Part shown: positions 32,332 through 41,035 of the stretch, one piece after another | Layout of the letters: each line of letters starts with the position of its first letter | Position numbering within the stretch: position 1 is the stretch's first letter | Source of the DNA: Chitinophagaceae bacterium UBA4407 | GTDB lineage: Bacteria; Bacteroidota; Bacteroidia; Chitinophagales; Chitinophagaceae | Assembly (NCBI GenBank): GCA_002390845.1 | Contig: DGQT01000050.1 | Coordinates: 62,001-126,000, forward strand | Reading direction: 5' to 3' | Length of the DNA: 64,000 nucleotides | Notes under the pieces: model-generated | The model's input: only the letters and a program-made list of their open reading frames with translations | The model's database searches: none | Told to the model about the DNA's origin: nothing | Position numbers and translations under genes: made by a program

Positions 32332-32505
32332 TTTGAGCCGGGCTGAGGAAGAAGTATTAAGCTTTTGTTGCGTCGCACACTTTTTCAGTTGATTCTCTGG
32401 TCAACAGTTGACTGTTTACTGTCGACCGATGTTCTAAACGTACAAGTGAGTGACACAACGGAAGATGAAAAAAGATATATCGCAAGGTTCAAAAAAAAAT
32501 TATTG
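32332..32505. repeat. Complete composite repeat, type I left and type II right
   Basis: Left: TTTTGAGCCGGGC, TTAAGCTTTTG, core TTGCGTCGCACACTTTTTC at 32368-32386. Right: type II core GTACAAGTGAGTGACACAA at 32440-32458, then CGGAAGATG and CAAGGTTCAAAAAAAAA. The 53-bp centre contains GTCAACAGTTGACTG and GTCGACCGATG. It lies between the convergent carA and yigZ genes. Confidence 0.9.
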
Positions 32506-32517
32506 AACCTTGCTTTT

Positions 32518-33129
32518 TTATTGGCGAATATTGCTGATCTCAACACCACGCATATCAGCGAAAAGGTTTTTTAAATCGTTCATACGGCTACGGGGAACAT
32601 CGATAATTAATTTGCAGAATAATTGCATGTCCTGTTCTATAACATTACAGCCGAAAGCCTTTACCCAACGCATAACATCGTTCATTTGAGTGTAATCGAA
32701 AGTTACCTGCCAGCGAACAGTTATTGGCTTTTGTATAGAAGGTGTAAGCTGCAAAGCCATAGCAGCCGCGGTTTTGTACGCATTGATTAAGCCGGGCACT
32801 CCGAGCAGGGTACCACCAAAATAGCGAACCACAATTACCAGAACATTGGTTAACCCTTTACTGTCTATTTGCCCGAGGATGGGTTTGCCTGCAGTTCCTG
32901 AAGGTTCGCCATCATCACTTACACGAAAATTATTACCATTGGTTCCAAGCCTGTACCCAAAGCAATGGTGCACGGCTTTAGTGTGTTCTTTCTTTAGTTG
33001 CTGCAGGTGATTTTTAAAATCATCTGCTGTTTGAATTGAAAATGTGTATGCGATAAAACGGCTGCCCCTGTCTTTAAATTCTGCTGATGATGGTTGTTCG
33101 ATTGTCTGATAAAATTCTGGTACGCTCAT
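32518..33129 (-). CDS. yigZ: YigZ/IMPACT family protein
   Basis: A 203-residue protein. Residues about 15-125 are the UPF0029/IMPACT domain (EFKDRGSRFIAYTF, KEHTKAVHHCFGYRLG, RVSDDGEPSGTAGKPILGQID, NVLVIVVRYFGGTLLGVPGLINAYKTAA), and about 135-200 form the DUF1949 ferredoxin-like domain. The family is related to eukaryotic IMPACT, a regulator of Gcn2; the bacterial role is unresolved. It is followed on the minus strand upstream by ribD with a 21-bp gap, so the two are co-transcribed as ribD-yigZ. Confidence 0.92.
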   Translation of the reverse strand: MSVPEFYQTIEQPSSAEFKDRGSRFIAYTFSIQTADDFKNHLQQLKKEHTKAVHHCFGYRLGTNGNNFRVSDDGEPSGTAGKPILGQIDSKGLTNVLVIVVRYFGGTLLGVPGLINAYKTAAAMALQLTPSIQKPITVRWQVTFDYTQMNDVMRWVKAFGCNVIEQDMQLFCKLIIDVPRSRMNDLKNLFADMRGVEISNIRQ

Positions 33130-33150
33130 GTGTTGCGAAAATAATACCTG

Positions 33151-34197
33151 CTATGAAATGAAGGGAAAGAAATAATCAATACGATCAGTAAAAACATTTT
33201 CACTGTGCGATAGTGTATAAGCTGCAGGTTGCGGTGCATTTAATCCGTTTTCTATATAAAGTTCAGTATTGGTAATAACTCTTGCTTCATCCCAAAGGCC
33301 TGCATCAATAAAGGTTTGCAAAAGCTTTGCACCACCTTCTACAATAATGCTTTGAATGTTTTTTTGAAAGCAGATGTCCAATATTTGTGCTGCAATATTT
33401 TCATCTTTTGTAACCTGACAGTATTGTAAGTTATTCTCCTCTTTATTCCGAAGGAGATTTAATAAAATCGTGGGTTGCTGCCGGTTAAATATTTTGGATG
33501 ATTGCGGCAAACGTAAATTTATATCTAAAACCAGGCGCACCGGGCTTTTGCCACTCCATAAACGATTGGTAAGTTCAGGATCATCAAGTAAGGCAGTATT
33601 GGTACCAACCAGTATTCCCATTTCTTCGCTGCGCCATTTATGAACCAGCCGGTTGGTAAATTCGTTGGTAATATATAATCGCTCATTTGTAGTTGATGCA
33701 ATTTTGCTATTGGCCGTTTGTGCCCATTTTAAAATGATATACGGTCTTTGCTTCGTGTGAAAAGTAAGGAACCGTTTATTTAGTTCCAAGCATGCTTGTT
33801 CCAGTATTCCGGTTGTAACTTCTACACCGGCCCGTTGAAGTTTTTCAATGCCTTTTCCATCAACCTGAACAAATGGATCGCGGCAGCCCACAATAACTTT
33901 TTTAATCTCTTTTTCAATGATCAAATCTGCACAAGGCGGCGTTTTACCATGGTGTGCGCAGGGTTCAAGAGAAACATACAATGTAGATAAAGGAATTAAA
34001 GGAATATCATTCTGTTCAACAGCATTGATACAATTTACTTCTGCATGCGCCTGGCCATACTGCTTATGATAACCTTCACCAATAATGCGGTTATTATAAA
34101 CGAGCACTGCCCCTACCATTGGATTGGGTGCAACATTTCCCATACCCAACGAAGCCAATTGCAGGCAACGGTGCATATATATTTCGTCAATAGTCAT
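33151..34197 (-). CDS. ribD: Bifunctional diaminohydroxyphosphoribosylaminopyrimidine deaminase / reductase
   Basis: A 348-residue protein with both halves. The deaminase (1-145) has zinc ligands His51 with catalytic Glu53 (HAEVN) and Cys80/Cys89 (PCAHHGKTPPCADL). The reductase (about 150-345) shows ILKWAQTANSKIA, RLVLDINLRLP and SIIVEGGAKLLQTFIDAGLWDEARVI. It catalyses steps two and three of riboflavin synthesis after GTP ring opening. Other rib genes are not in the window. It is divergent from prmC; the start codons are 41 bp apart, so promoters must overlap. Confidence 0.96.
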   Translation of the reverse strand: MTIDEIYMHRCLQLASLGMGNVAPNPMVGAVLVYNNRIIGEGYHKQYGQAHAEVNCINAVEQNDIPLIPLSTLYVSLEPCAHHGKTPPCADLIIEKEIKKVIVGCRDPFVQVDGKGIEKLQRAGVEVTTGILEQACLELNKRFLTFHTKQRPYIILKWAQTANSKIASTTNERLYITNEFTNRLVHKWRSEEMGILVGTNTALLDDPELTNRLWSGKSPVRLVLDINLRLPQSSKIFNRQQPTILLNLLRNKEENNLQYCQVTKDENIAAQILDICFQKNIQSIIVEGGAKLLQTFIDAGLWDEARVITNTELYIENGLNAPQPAAYTLSHSENVFTDRIDYFFPFIS

Positions 34198-34238
34198 TGC
34201 TGCGCAAATCTAACAGAAATCATCCTTATCATTGCAGT

Positions 34239-35132
34239 ATGAGGGTGCAGGAAGCATATAAGCAACTGATGTATCAACTATTTGAGCTGTACGATGACCG
34301 CGAAGCTGCGAATATTGCTGATATGATAATAGAACATATTACCGGCTTTAAAAGGATTGACCGCATTATCAATAAACAATTTCCTTTAACCAAAGAGCAG
34401 GAGCAATTACTAAACAGCTATACTGTTCAGTTACTGGATCATAGACCCGTTCAGTACGTTTTACATGAAGAATGGTTTGCAGGCATGCAGTTCTATGTTG
34501 ACGAAAATGTTCTAATACCAAGACCGGAGACAGAAGAACTGGTTGAATGGATAACAAGAGAAGTTGCCAGTTTAGAGTTTAGAGTTTACAGTGTGCTGGA
34601 CATTGGCACGGGCAGTGGCTGCATACCAGTTGCAGTGAAGAAAAAAATATCTTCTCTTGAAGTTCACGCTTTGGATGTATCTGCAACGGCATTAGCAATT
34701 GCTAAAAAAAATGCAGCAATACAGAAAACCGAAATCGTATTTCATCAGCTGGATATTCTGAACAAAGATGAATGGAAACGTTTACCAAAATTTGATATAA
34801 TCGTTAGTAACCCGCCTTATATTAAACAAAGCGAAGCGAATGAAATGCATAAAAATGTATTGCAGCATGAACCGCATCTTGCACTCTTTGTTCCGGATGA
34901 AGATGCATTGTTGTTTTATAAAACAATCGCAGTCTTTTCAAAACAACATTTAAACAGTAAAGGGAAATTATTTTTTGAGATCAATGAAGCATTGGGTAAG
35001 GAAGTTTGTGCCTTGCTGGAACAACAGGGCTACACAAACATTGAATTAAGAAAAGATATGCAGGGAAAAGACAGAATGGTGAAGGCTGAAATAAATATTT
35101 TAATTACTACTTTACAATCGCCACAACCTTAG
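34239..35132 (+). CDS. prmC: Release-factor glutamine methyltransferase
   Basis: A 297-residue protein from ATG 34239 (MRVQEAYKQLMYQLFELYDD); the frame runs on to 34197 but that part overlaps the divergent ribD start region. It has the N-terminal helical PrmC domain, RPVQYVLHEEWFAG and LIPRPETEELVEW, the SAM site DIGTGSGCIPVAV from residue 121, and the catalytic NPPYIK at 191-196. PrmC methylates the GGQ glutamine of RF1/RF2. Its last 26 bp overlap the 3' end of the convergent exbD gene. Confidence 0.95.
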   Translation: MRVQEAYKQLMYQLFELYDDREAANIADMIIEHITGFKRIDRIINKQFPLTKEQEQLLNSYTVQLLDHRPVQYVLHEEWFAGMQFYVDENVLIPRPETEELVEWITREVASLEFRVYSVLDIGTGSGCIPVAVKKKISSLEVHALDVSATALAIAKKNAAIQKTEIVFHQLDILNKDEWKRLPKFDIIVSNPPYIKQSEANEMHKNVLQHEPHLALFVPDEDALLFYKTIAVFSKQHLNSKGKLFFEINEALGKEVCALLEQQGYTNIELRKDMQGKDRMVKAEINILITTLQSPQP

Positions 35133-35505
35133 CCCCTGCACGCTTTGCGCTTTGCATTACACGAAATACTTCGCCGTAATAAGAGGATGTATCGGCATTT
35201 ACAACAACAGAAGGCGTATCGGTAAACGCTCTTTGCTTCATTACTTCTGCACGAAGAATTGTATCGATCATGCTAATATCAATCAGCTTTTGACCAAGAA
35301 AAAGCTGCTGGTTTTTATCTATTGAAATAACAATATTCTGCTTGGCTTTTGTATCTTTTTTACCTGCCGGATTGTTCACCTTAACAATATTGGGATTGGC
35401 TAGTGTTGATACAATTAAAAAGAAGAACAGGAGTATGAACAGGATGTCGTTAAGCGAACCTGCATGCAGTTCAGAATGTGTTTTTAATCTTCTGTTCAGT
35501 TTCAT
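35107..35505 (-). CDS. exbD: ExbD/TolR-family biopolymer transport protein
   Basis: A 132-residue protein. A short basic N-terminus (MKLNRRLKTHSELHAGSL) precedes one membrane helix with the proton-path aspartate (LNDILFILLFFFLIVSTL), then NPNIVKVNNP and a periplasmic domain (VVNADTSSYYGEVFRVMQSAKRAGAKVVAIV). It energises TonB- or Tol-dependent processes with the ExbB protein encoded upstream. A type I repeat arm of 113-bp gap length lies between exbB and exbD, unusual for a pair that is normally tightly coupled. The 3' ends of exbD and prmC overlap by 26 bp. Confidence 0.9.
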   Translation of the reverse strand: MKLNRRLKTHSELHAGSLNDILFILLFFFLIVSTLANPNIVKVNNPAGKKDTKAKQNIVISIDKNQQLFLGQKLIDISMIDTILRAEVMKQRAFTDTPSVVVNADTSSYYGEVFRVMQSAKRAGAKVVAIVK

Positions 35506-35521
35506 CTTTTGGATTGATGTT

Positions 35522-35612
35522 TAAATTCGCTTTGCTCAAAATGTTATGTTGTACAAGAGTGCGACGCAACTAAAGCTTCATAGAATTTCCTTAGCCCGGC
35601 CAAAAAATTTAC
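35522..35612 (-). repeat. Dispersed repeat arm between exbB and exbD, type I core, minus orientation
   Basis: GCTTTGCTCAAAATG, core GTACAAGAGTGCGACGCAA at 35551-35569, CTAAAGCTTCATAG and outer end TTAGCCCGGCCAAAAAATTT, which reaches the exbB stop codon at 35619. It therefore interrupts what is usually one operon. Confidence 0.9.
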
Positions 35613-35618
35613 TTGCAA

Positions 35619-36311
35619 CTACCTTGTTGGTTCCTGTAAAATATCTACAAATTCGCTGCTCGCTATTTCCATTTTATTAATCGTTTTATTGATCTGTGTA
35701 TTCAAAAAATTATACGCCACATAAGCCAGCAAACCAATGATTAAACCAGATGCAGATGTAACCATTTTTGTATAAATGCCACCTGCAATAGATGCGGGTG
35801 TAAAGTCGCCGGTTGAGTTAATGGTGTAAAATAATTGCAGCATACCAAAGATGGTTCCAAGAAAACCGATCATCGGCGCTATGCCGTATACTAACGAGAG
35901 CACAGACAGGTTGCGCTCCATTTTATAGATCTCAAGATTGCCAACGCTTTCCATACTTTTTTCAATAGCATCAATTGGTTTGCCAATACGCTGAATGCCT
36001 TTATCAATCATTCGTGCCACCGGGTTATCGGTATTCTTTGCAAGGTTTCGTGCAGCGGTAAGATTGCCTGTAACAATATTGTCGCGGATGATGTTCATGA
36101 AATTATTATCGATCTTCGATGCTTTGCCAATGGCAATCAGCCTTTCAAAAAAAATAAAAATAGTTGCGGCGAAAAGCAGGTACAGCGGGTACATAAGCCA
36201 ACCGCCACGTTCCAGTAAACTTAAAAGATTAAAACTTTCTGCTGCCTTTTGCGCACCATTCAGCGCGTTTGCAGCGGTGCTTGTATCAGCAATCTGTAAT
36301 AAAATACCCAT
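35619..36311 (-). CDS. exbB: ExbB/TolQ/MotA-family proton channel protein
   Basis: A 230-residue protein with three membrane helices: about 38-58 (GGWLMYPLYLLFAATIFIFF), 130-155 (LSVLSLVYGIAPMIGFLGTIFGML) and 180-205 (YTKMVTSASGLIIGLLAYVAYNFL). The motif APMIGFLGTIFGMLQLFY is the family signature in the second helix. The hydrophilic loop between helices 1 and 2 is cytoplasmic. It forms the pentamer around ExbD helices that converts proton flow into work at TonB. It is the likely energy source for receptors such as the susC-like gene in this window. Confidence 0.92.
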   Translation of the reverse strand: MGILLQIADTSTAANALNGAQKAAESFNLLSLLERGGWLMYPLYLLFAATIFIFFERLIAIGKASKIDNNFMNIIRDNIVTGNLTAARNLAKNTDNPVARMIDKGIQRIGKPIDAIEKSMESVGNLEIYKMERNLSVLSLVYGIAPMIGFLGTIFGMLQLFYTINSTGDFTPASIAGGIYTKMVTSASGLIIGLLAYVAYNFLNTQINKTINKMEIASSEFVDILQEPTR

Positions 36312-36427
36312 GCTCTTTGTTTATGATTTTTGCTAAAGTATGCTTAAACACAAAACAACGGATATGCTGTGCATAAATTATGATGCAATGTGCTTTTTGT
36401 GAAACATTTTGCAAACTATAACAGCCA

Positions 36428-36711
36428 TTTTGAGCCGGGCAGATGTATTTTAATTTGGCGTTCCTTGCGTCGCACATTTCCTCTGAAGGAACAATAACCG
36501 GCAAAGCGAAGATGGCAACATCGGTGTGACTGCTCAAAGCCGTCTGACCGTTATCCTTCATGTGCCTGTGTGTGCCTATGGTTCATGATTGATTGTACTG
36601 TTGGTTCTTCGTCGACCGTTGACCGTCGACTGTCGAATGCTGTTCCGAACGTACAAGTGAGTGACACAACAGGCGATAAAAAGCATTCCTGTAGCTGGTT
36701 ACAAAATATTT
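36428..36711. repeat. Complete composite repeat with GTCGAC-rich centre
   Basis: Left: TTTTGAGCCGGGC at 36428-36440, core TTGCGTCGCACATTTCC from 36465. Right: CCGAAC, type II core GTACAAGTGAGTGACACAA at 36651-36669, AGGCGATAAAAAG and AGCTGGTTACAAAATATT at the M61 stop. The centre has GTCGACCGTTGACCGTCGAC and TGTCGAATG (36611-36638), almost identical to 52308-52335. This fills the 400-bp gap; no gene is visible. Confidence 0.9.
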
Positions 36712-38577
36712 TCAGGATTGTGGCTTCAGCCATTGATCTCTTAATAAACGTTGCTGCTGATCTGCATTTTTATCAAACGTAAGTGTATTGTATTTCTTAA
36801 TTGGATACTTTGTCATTTTTCCTTTCAGTTCAACCTGAGCTTCATTTCCCGATGCATCTTTGCGCATTACTTTCACAATAAAATCATCACCAGGATTTGA
36901 AGTCTTTCCAAAATCAGTAAAGAACTTGTTAGCGTTGGCGCCTGTAATTTCTTCACCATTAACAGCAATAATTTCATCATTTTTCTGGTAGCCCATTTGC
37001 CTGCCCAATTCATTCATGCTTGTTACATCGTTTATGATCAGCCTTCCCGTTGCCGGGTTAAAACCAATACCTACTTTACCCATTGAAAACATACTGTCTT
37101 TTGTTTCAACTTCTTTTTGAAAATTTACGCCAACAATCCTAAATACATCTTCAAGTGGCAAAGGTTGGTTACCAGCAACATAAGTATCTAAAAACTGTTT
37201 TATCTCAGGGTAAGTAAACTTTTCAATTTCACCAAACAACTCATCGTCTTTAAAGCCTTTTTGCTTGCCGTATTTGTTTGAAAGATCATGAATTAAGTTC
37301 ATTATGCCGTATTTGCCGTTGGATAACTGTAGCAGTTTTATATCCAGGCACATATTAATCAATGCCCCTTTCTGGTAAACATTGCCAAACTGGTTTTTAT
37401 AAGTACCCAATGTTCTGCTGCTCATTACTGTGAACGGAACGGTATCGTTGTATCTTGTTCTTGAATTGGTAATTTTTCCACCTAACCTTTTAAGTAGGTC
37501 TTCAGGTGTTATCAACCCATATTTTTCCTGTACCATGTTGGCGTGATACTCTGTTGAGCCTTCGTACAACCAAAGATGTTGCGACATTCTTGGGCTGTTA
37601 AAATCAAAGAATTGTATTTCTTCTGAATGTATTGTAAGCGGTGTGATAATATGAAAAAACTCATGCGCCGCATGATCGGTAAATTCTACCGACATTTCCT
37701 CTGCTGATCTTTCAGGGTAGTAATACATAGAGCAATAAGAATGTTCCAATGCACCCTCACCATCGGAATAGCCGGGCTTATCGTTAAAGTACACAAGAAA
37801 CGCATATTTATCAACGGGTAATTTACCACCAAGGTATTTTCCCTGCGCCTGTAAAAGTGTATCTAATTTTTTTGCAAGAAATTTCGAAGTAATTTGTTTT
37901 GTTGGCGAATACACGCTGATCAAAACATCTGTTGCACCAATCTTTATAATAGTGGTGTCCGGCGCATCGTACATAAAAGGATTGTCAACGATCCTGTTAT
38001 AAGATTCTGTAGTAAACCTGTCGTTTGTATCGCTGTTATCAAGATCAGTTAAAGCAGTACTGCCATATATATTCGATGGATGCTTAATATTAATTTCATA
38101 AGTAACATTTTTCATATCGTCGAAATAACCAAGAAAGCAATGGTTGTTGATTACATAGTTGGTATCCTTCTGAATGTTGCTGCCTGCTGGTTCAAAGATC
38201 ACCTGTTTTGTGGTGGAATCATCGTAAGAATCATTCACCAGGTAAGAGAGTCTGTATAATTTATCAGCATCAGCAATACTCCAACTGTTCACATCAATTT
38301 TAACAACAGTAAGCGCATTCCCCTTTTTATCAAAAGCCTGAAACTGCTCAATATAACGGCCGTAATCATCTTCAGAATAAGTGCCGGGAACAATCTTCGG
38401 AATATGATACGTAATAGTAGCTTGTTTAATTTTCGGCACAAGCAGCTCTATTTTTACTTTATCATCACTCACATTTACGAGGTCAATCATAAACTTATAC
38501 TGGTTTGTTTTCTTTGCAAAAGAAGAAAAACAAAAAATGGTTAACACCATTACTGCCAAAGAGATTTTCCTGAACAT
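36712..38577 (-). CDS. M61-family metallopeptidase with PDZ domain
   Basis: A 621-residue exported protein (signal MFRKISLAVMVLTIFCFSSFA). Residues about 25-200 are the M61 N-terminal beta domain. The catalytic domain has HEFFH at 305-309 (zinc ligands with catalytic Glu306) and third ligand Glu339 in WLYEGSTEYHANM. A PDZ domain lies at about 505-590 (GKVGIGFNPATGRLIINDVTSMNELGRQMGYQKNDEIIAVNGEEI). This matches glycyl aminopeptidase-type M61 proteins, periplasmic or surface peptidases common in Bacteroidota. It is a single-gene unit. Confidence 0.93.
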   Translation of the reverse strand: MFRKISLAVMVLTIFCFSSFAKKTNQYKFMIDLVNVSDDKVKIELLVPKIKQATITYHIPKIVPGTYSEDDYGRYIEQFQAFDKKGNALTVVKIDVNSWSIADADKLYRLSYLVNDSYDDSTTKQVIFEPAGSNIQKDTNYVINNHCFLGYFDDMKNVTYEINIKHPSNIYGSTALTDLDNSDTNDRFTTESYNRIVDNPFMYDAPDTTIIKIGATDVLISVYSPTKQITSKFLAKKLDTLLQAQGKYLGGKLPVDKYAFLVYFNDKPGYSDGEGALEHSYCSMYYYPERSAEEMSVEFTDHAAHEFFHIITPLTIHSEEIQFFDFNSPRMSQHLWLYEGSTEYHANMVQEKYGLITPEDLLKRLGGKITNSRTRYNDTVPFTVMSSRTLGTYKNQFGNVYQKGALINMCLDIKLLQLSNGKYGIMNLIHDLSNKYGKQKGFKDDELFGEIEKFTYPEIKQFLDTYVAGNQPLPLEDVFRIVGVNFQKEVETKDSMFSMGKVGIGFNPATGRLIINDVTSMNELGRQMGYQKNDEIIAVNGEEITGANANKFFTDFGKTSNPGDDFIVKVMRKDASGNEAQVELKGKMTKYPIKKYNTLTFDKNADQQQRLLRDQWLKPQS

Positions 38578-38679
38578 ATTACACGTTTATTTGAAGCCGC
38601 AATTAAATAAATTCATTATTCACAAAAGCATATTTTTGGATGAGTAACACACAGCAAATGATTAAAGGCAATTATGAAC

Positions 38680-38935
38680 CAGGCTTTTAATTTATAATGA
38701 GGCTTTACTTGCCACGCCCGGTTCAGGGTTCTGTTTTCATGGCGACATTTAAGCGAAGTGTAGCAGCTAAATAAGCACCTATTACTAATAGGGCCTTTCT
38801 ATAATACCACTTAAACATTTAATGCATTCGATTTAATAATGCGGCTGCACAGTGCTGCATAGCATTACAACAGTACAAGTGAGTGACACAACCAAAGCTT
38901 AATAGTAGCAGCATAGTTTAGTACAAAAAAGTAAT
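38680..38935. repeat. Complete composite repeat, type III left and type II right
   Basis: Left: ATGAACCAGGC, AATGAGGCTTTAC, TTGCCACGCCCGGTTCAGGG, TTTTCATGGCGACATTTAAG, CGAAGTGTAGCAG. Right: type II core GTACAAGTGAGTGACACAA at 38873-38891, CCAAAGCTTAATAGTAGC and an A-rich end. This fills the 426-bp gap between the M61 gene and the S74 gene together with the terminator at 38954-38984. Confidence 0.85.
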
Positions 38936-38953
38936 AGTTTTTCCGGTTTAAAA

Positions 38954-38984
38954 AAAGGGCCGCTTCAAGATTGAAGCAGCCCGT
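38954..38984 (-). terminator. Intrinsic terminator of the S74/T9SS gene
   Basis: GGGCCGCTTCAA and TTGAAGCAGCCC pair with one mismatch around GA; a run of A on the plus strand at 38950-38956 gives the T-tail for the minus-strand transcript. Confidence 0.85.
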
Positions 38985-39003
38985 TACATACCCCTTTGAA
39001 AAC

Positions 39004-40701
39004 TTATTTAGTAAGCACCATTTTTTTTGTGTCGGCAATTTTTCCGTCGATAATTAATGAGTACTGGTACATACCAGCGCTAAGCATACTGCCATCGATA
39101 TTTACAGTGCCGGCACCAGCGGTTGTAAGTTGCATTTGCTTTAAAATTTTGCCCGTGTTATCTGTAATAATCAACTGTGCAGTTTTAAAACCCGCCGGAA
39201 TATTATACCGGATGGTTGTTGCTTTATTAAAAGGATTTGGTGTGTTTTGTTCTAACCGGGTGTTGCTGATTGCAATGCTATTGATTGCTCCGCCATCAGT
39301 TGCAGATTGACTTTGAGACAATTTATCGATTACCTGTTGCATTTGTTCAATCTGTTGCTGTTGTTCCTGCATGCCTCTTATAAGTACCGGGATAATATCA
39401 GCATACATTACACCCAGCTTAGCAGAAGGCACTTTTGTTTTCTTGCCTGTTGTTTCGTCAACACTATATTGCCAGTCTCTTACAACTTCGGGCAATACCT
39501 TTTGAATCTCCTGTGCTATTACACCAAGTTTATCACCTTCGTCTGGATTGTTTTTCCAGGCGTATTTTACGCTACGTAATTTCATTATTTCTTTAAGGCC
39601 ATAATTCATATCGCGTATATTGGTTTTATCCCTTGCGTCAGAAGTGTTGATTGTGCCATCTACTGCCCATACATCCTGCCAGCGGTAGGTTGAATTTCCC
39701 AGGCTGTAAACATTATCTGTTACAGGCAACCAGCTTGCTGCCGTAGATAAGCTGCTGGTACCGGCATCCTGTATATATTCCGCAGTACCAATGCCTACCA
39801 AAGCGCCTAGTGTGCTACCTATTTGTAAGGTTCTGGTATTGGGGGCAGTTTGAATACCCATATTGCCTGAAAATCGCGAGGTGCCAGTAATATCAAGTAT
39901 ATACGAAGGTGTTGCATTCCCAATTCCTACCCTGCCATTACTAAGATTTATTGCCATTTTATTGCTGCCGTTGCCCAAATAATTAAACTGATCTGTTGCA
40001 TCATCGTACTGCAGCCCCCAGTTGCTGAAAGCTTTGGAATGGGCCAGTACCATTCTTGCATTTGCAGTTGTTTGGTCAGTCATATAGATCATTGCCGAGT
40101 TTTCGTTGGTGGCCCCAAAAGTTGGAAACCTTATTCCCTGTTGGTAATAAGTAAAAAACAAATCACCCAGACCATTAGTGCCCGCTACAGTAAGGTCAGA
40201 TGAAATTTTGGTGCTGTTAAGAATATCTATTTGTGCCGCAGGCGTAAACTGATTGCCAATCTGAACATTTCCGGTACCCCTGTTTACAGCAAAGCTGCTA
40301 ATGTATGGGCTTGTAACATTTATATTAAAACTGTTACCCGATTGGTCGTAACCAAAAATGGTTTTTAATGTATCATTTGTTCTTAGCTCAATGGTTGCGT
40401 TGTTGCTTCTGCCATTTAAAATCAGCAACGGTAAAAGCGAAGAACCTAACGAATCATCGATACGCGTTAGCCCGTAAAAATTGTATTTTGCCAAAGGGTT
40501 TGTTGTACCAAAACCAATTTTGCCATCAGCTTTAATGGTCATGCGCTGCAGGCTGTTGGTGTAAAGTTTAAGGTCAAAAGCATTCCTGCTGCCAAGCAGT
40601 TCTGTTCCGGTTAAAGTGTTACCGTTAAGCTTCCAGGTTTGTGCGTTTGCGCCGCTACTTACAATAAGTATAAGAAATGCAGCAATGAAGATTTGTTTCA
40701 T
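39004..40701 (-). CDS. Exported tail-fibre-like protein with S74 chaperone domain and T9SS sorting domain
   Basis: A 565-residue protein with a signal peptide (MKQIFIAAFLILIVSSGANA). Residues about 60-340 are short repeats of fibre type (GKIGFGTTNPLAKY, GRVGIGNATPSYILDITGT). At about 345-430 lies a Peptidase_S74 chaperone (NTSDARDKTNIRDMNYGLKEI, SVKYAWKNNPDEGDKLGVIAQEIQKVLPEVV). A coiled-coil stalk follows (QEQQQQIEQMQQVIDKLSQ), then a type A T9SS sorting domain (about 490-565: TPNPFNKATTIRYNIP ... ADTKKMVLTK). It is probably secreted to the cell surface as a trimer. The order, with the self-cleaving type of domain before the sorting signal, is notable. Confidence 0.85.
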   Translation of the reverse strand: MKQIFIAAFLILIVSSGANAQTWKLNGNTLTGTELLGSRNAFDLKLYTNSLQRMTIKADGKIGFGTTNPLAKYNFYGLTRIDDSLGSSLLPLLILNGRSNNATIELRTNDTLKTIFGYDQSGNSFNINVTSPYISSFAVNRGTGNVQIGNQFTPAAQIDILNSTKISSDLTVAGTNGLGDLFFTYYQQGIRFPTFGATNENSAMIYMTDQTTANARMVLAHSKAFSNWGLQYDDATDQFNYLGNGSNKMAINLSNGRVGIGNATPSYILDITGTSRFSGNMGIQTAPNTRTLQIGSTLGALVGIGTAEYIQDAGTSSLSTAASWLPVTDNVYSLGNSTYRWQDVWAVDGTINTSDARDKTNIRDMNYGLKEIMKLRSVKYAWKNNPDEGDKLGVIAQEIQKVLPEVVRDWQYSVDETTGKKTKVPSAKLGVMYADIIPVLIRGMQEQQQQIEQMQQVIDKLSQSQSATDGGAINSIAISNTRLEQNTPNPFNKATTIRYNIPAGFKTAQLIITDNTGKILKQMQLTTAGAGTVNIDGSMLSAGMYQYSLIIDGKIADTKKMVLTK

Positions 40702-40877
40702 AGTAATTTTTTTTTATTAATAATTTTTGCATGAAAGTATACCTGTAGTTATGCTCACTGCAAATGCAATTATTAAATGGCAACAGTTAGTGAGTAAACG
40801 GTATGGCATAAATGAGCTTTAGGGTTTATTTTTGATCAGTAGAAAATTGAATGTGAAGCCATTTATTAAAGAAATAA

Positions 40878-40945
40878 TTTTTTGTACCGGGCAGTGTGGT
40901 TATCAAATCAGCATTCTTGCGTCGCACACTTGTACTGCAACAATT
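40878..40945 (+). repeat. Dispersed repeat arm, type I core, plus orientation
   Basis: TTTTTTGTACCGGGC outer end, core TTGCGTCGCACACTTGTAC at 40917-40935, then TGCAACAATTCTTTTG. It lies in the 334-bp gap between the divergent S74 and kinase genes. The rest of that gap holds their leaders. Confidence 0.87.
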
Positions 40946-41035
40946 CTTTTGAACAGTTCAGGTGCAGCTACGCTTACATTTTGCAGGGCTGGCATTCATT
41001 AACATTATTCAGCAATAAAGCCAACAGTATCTATC

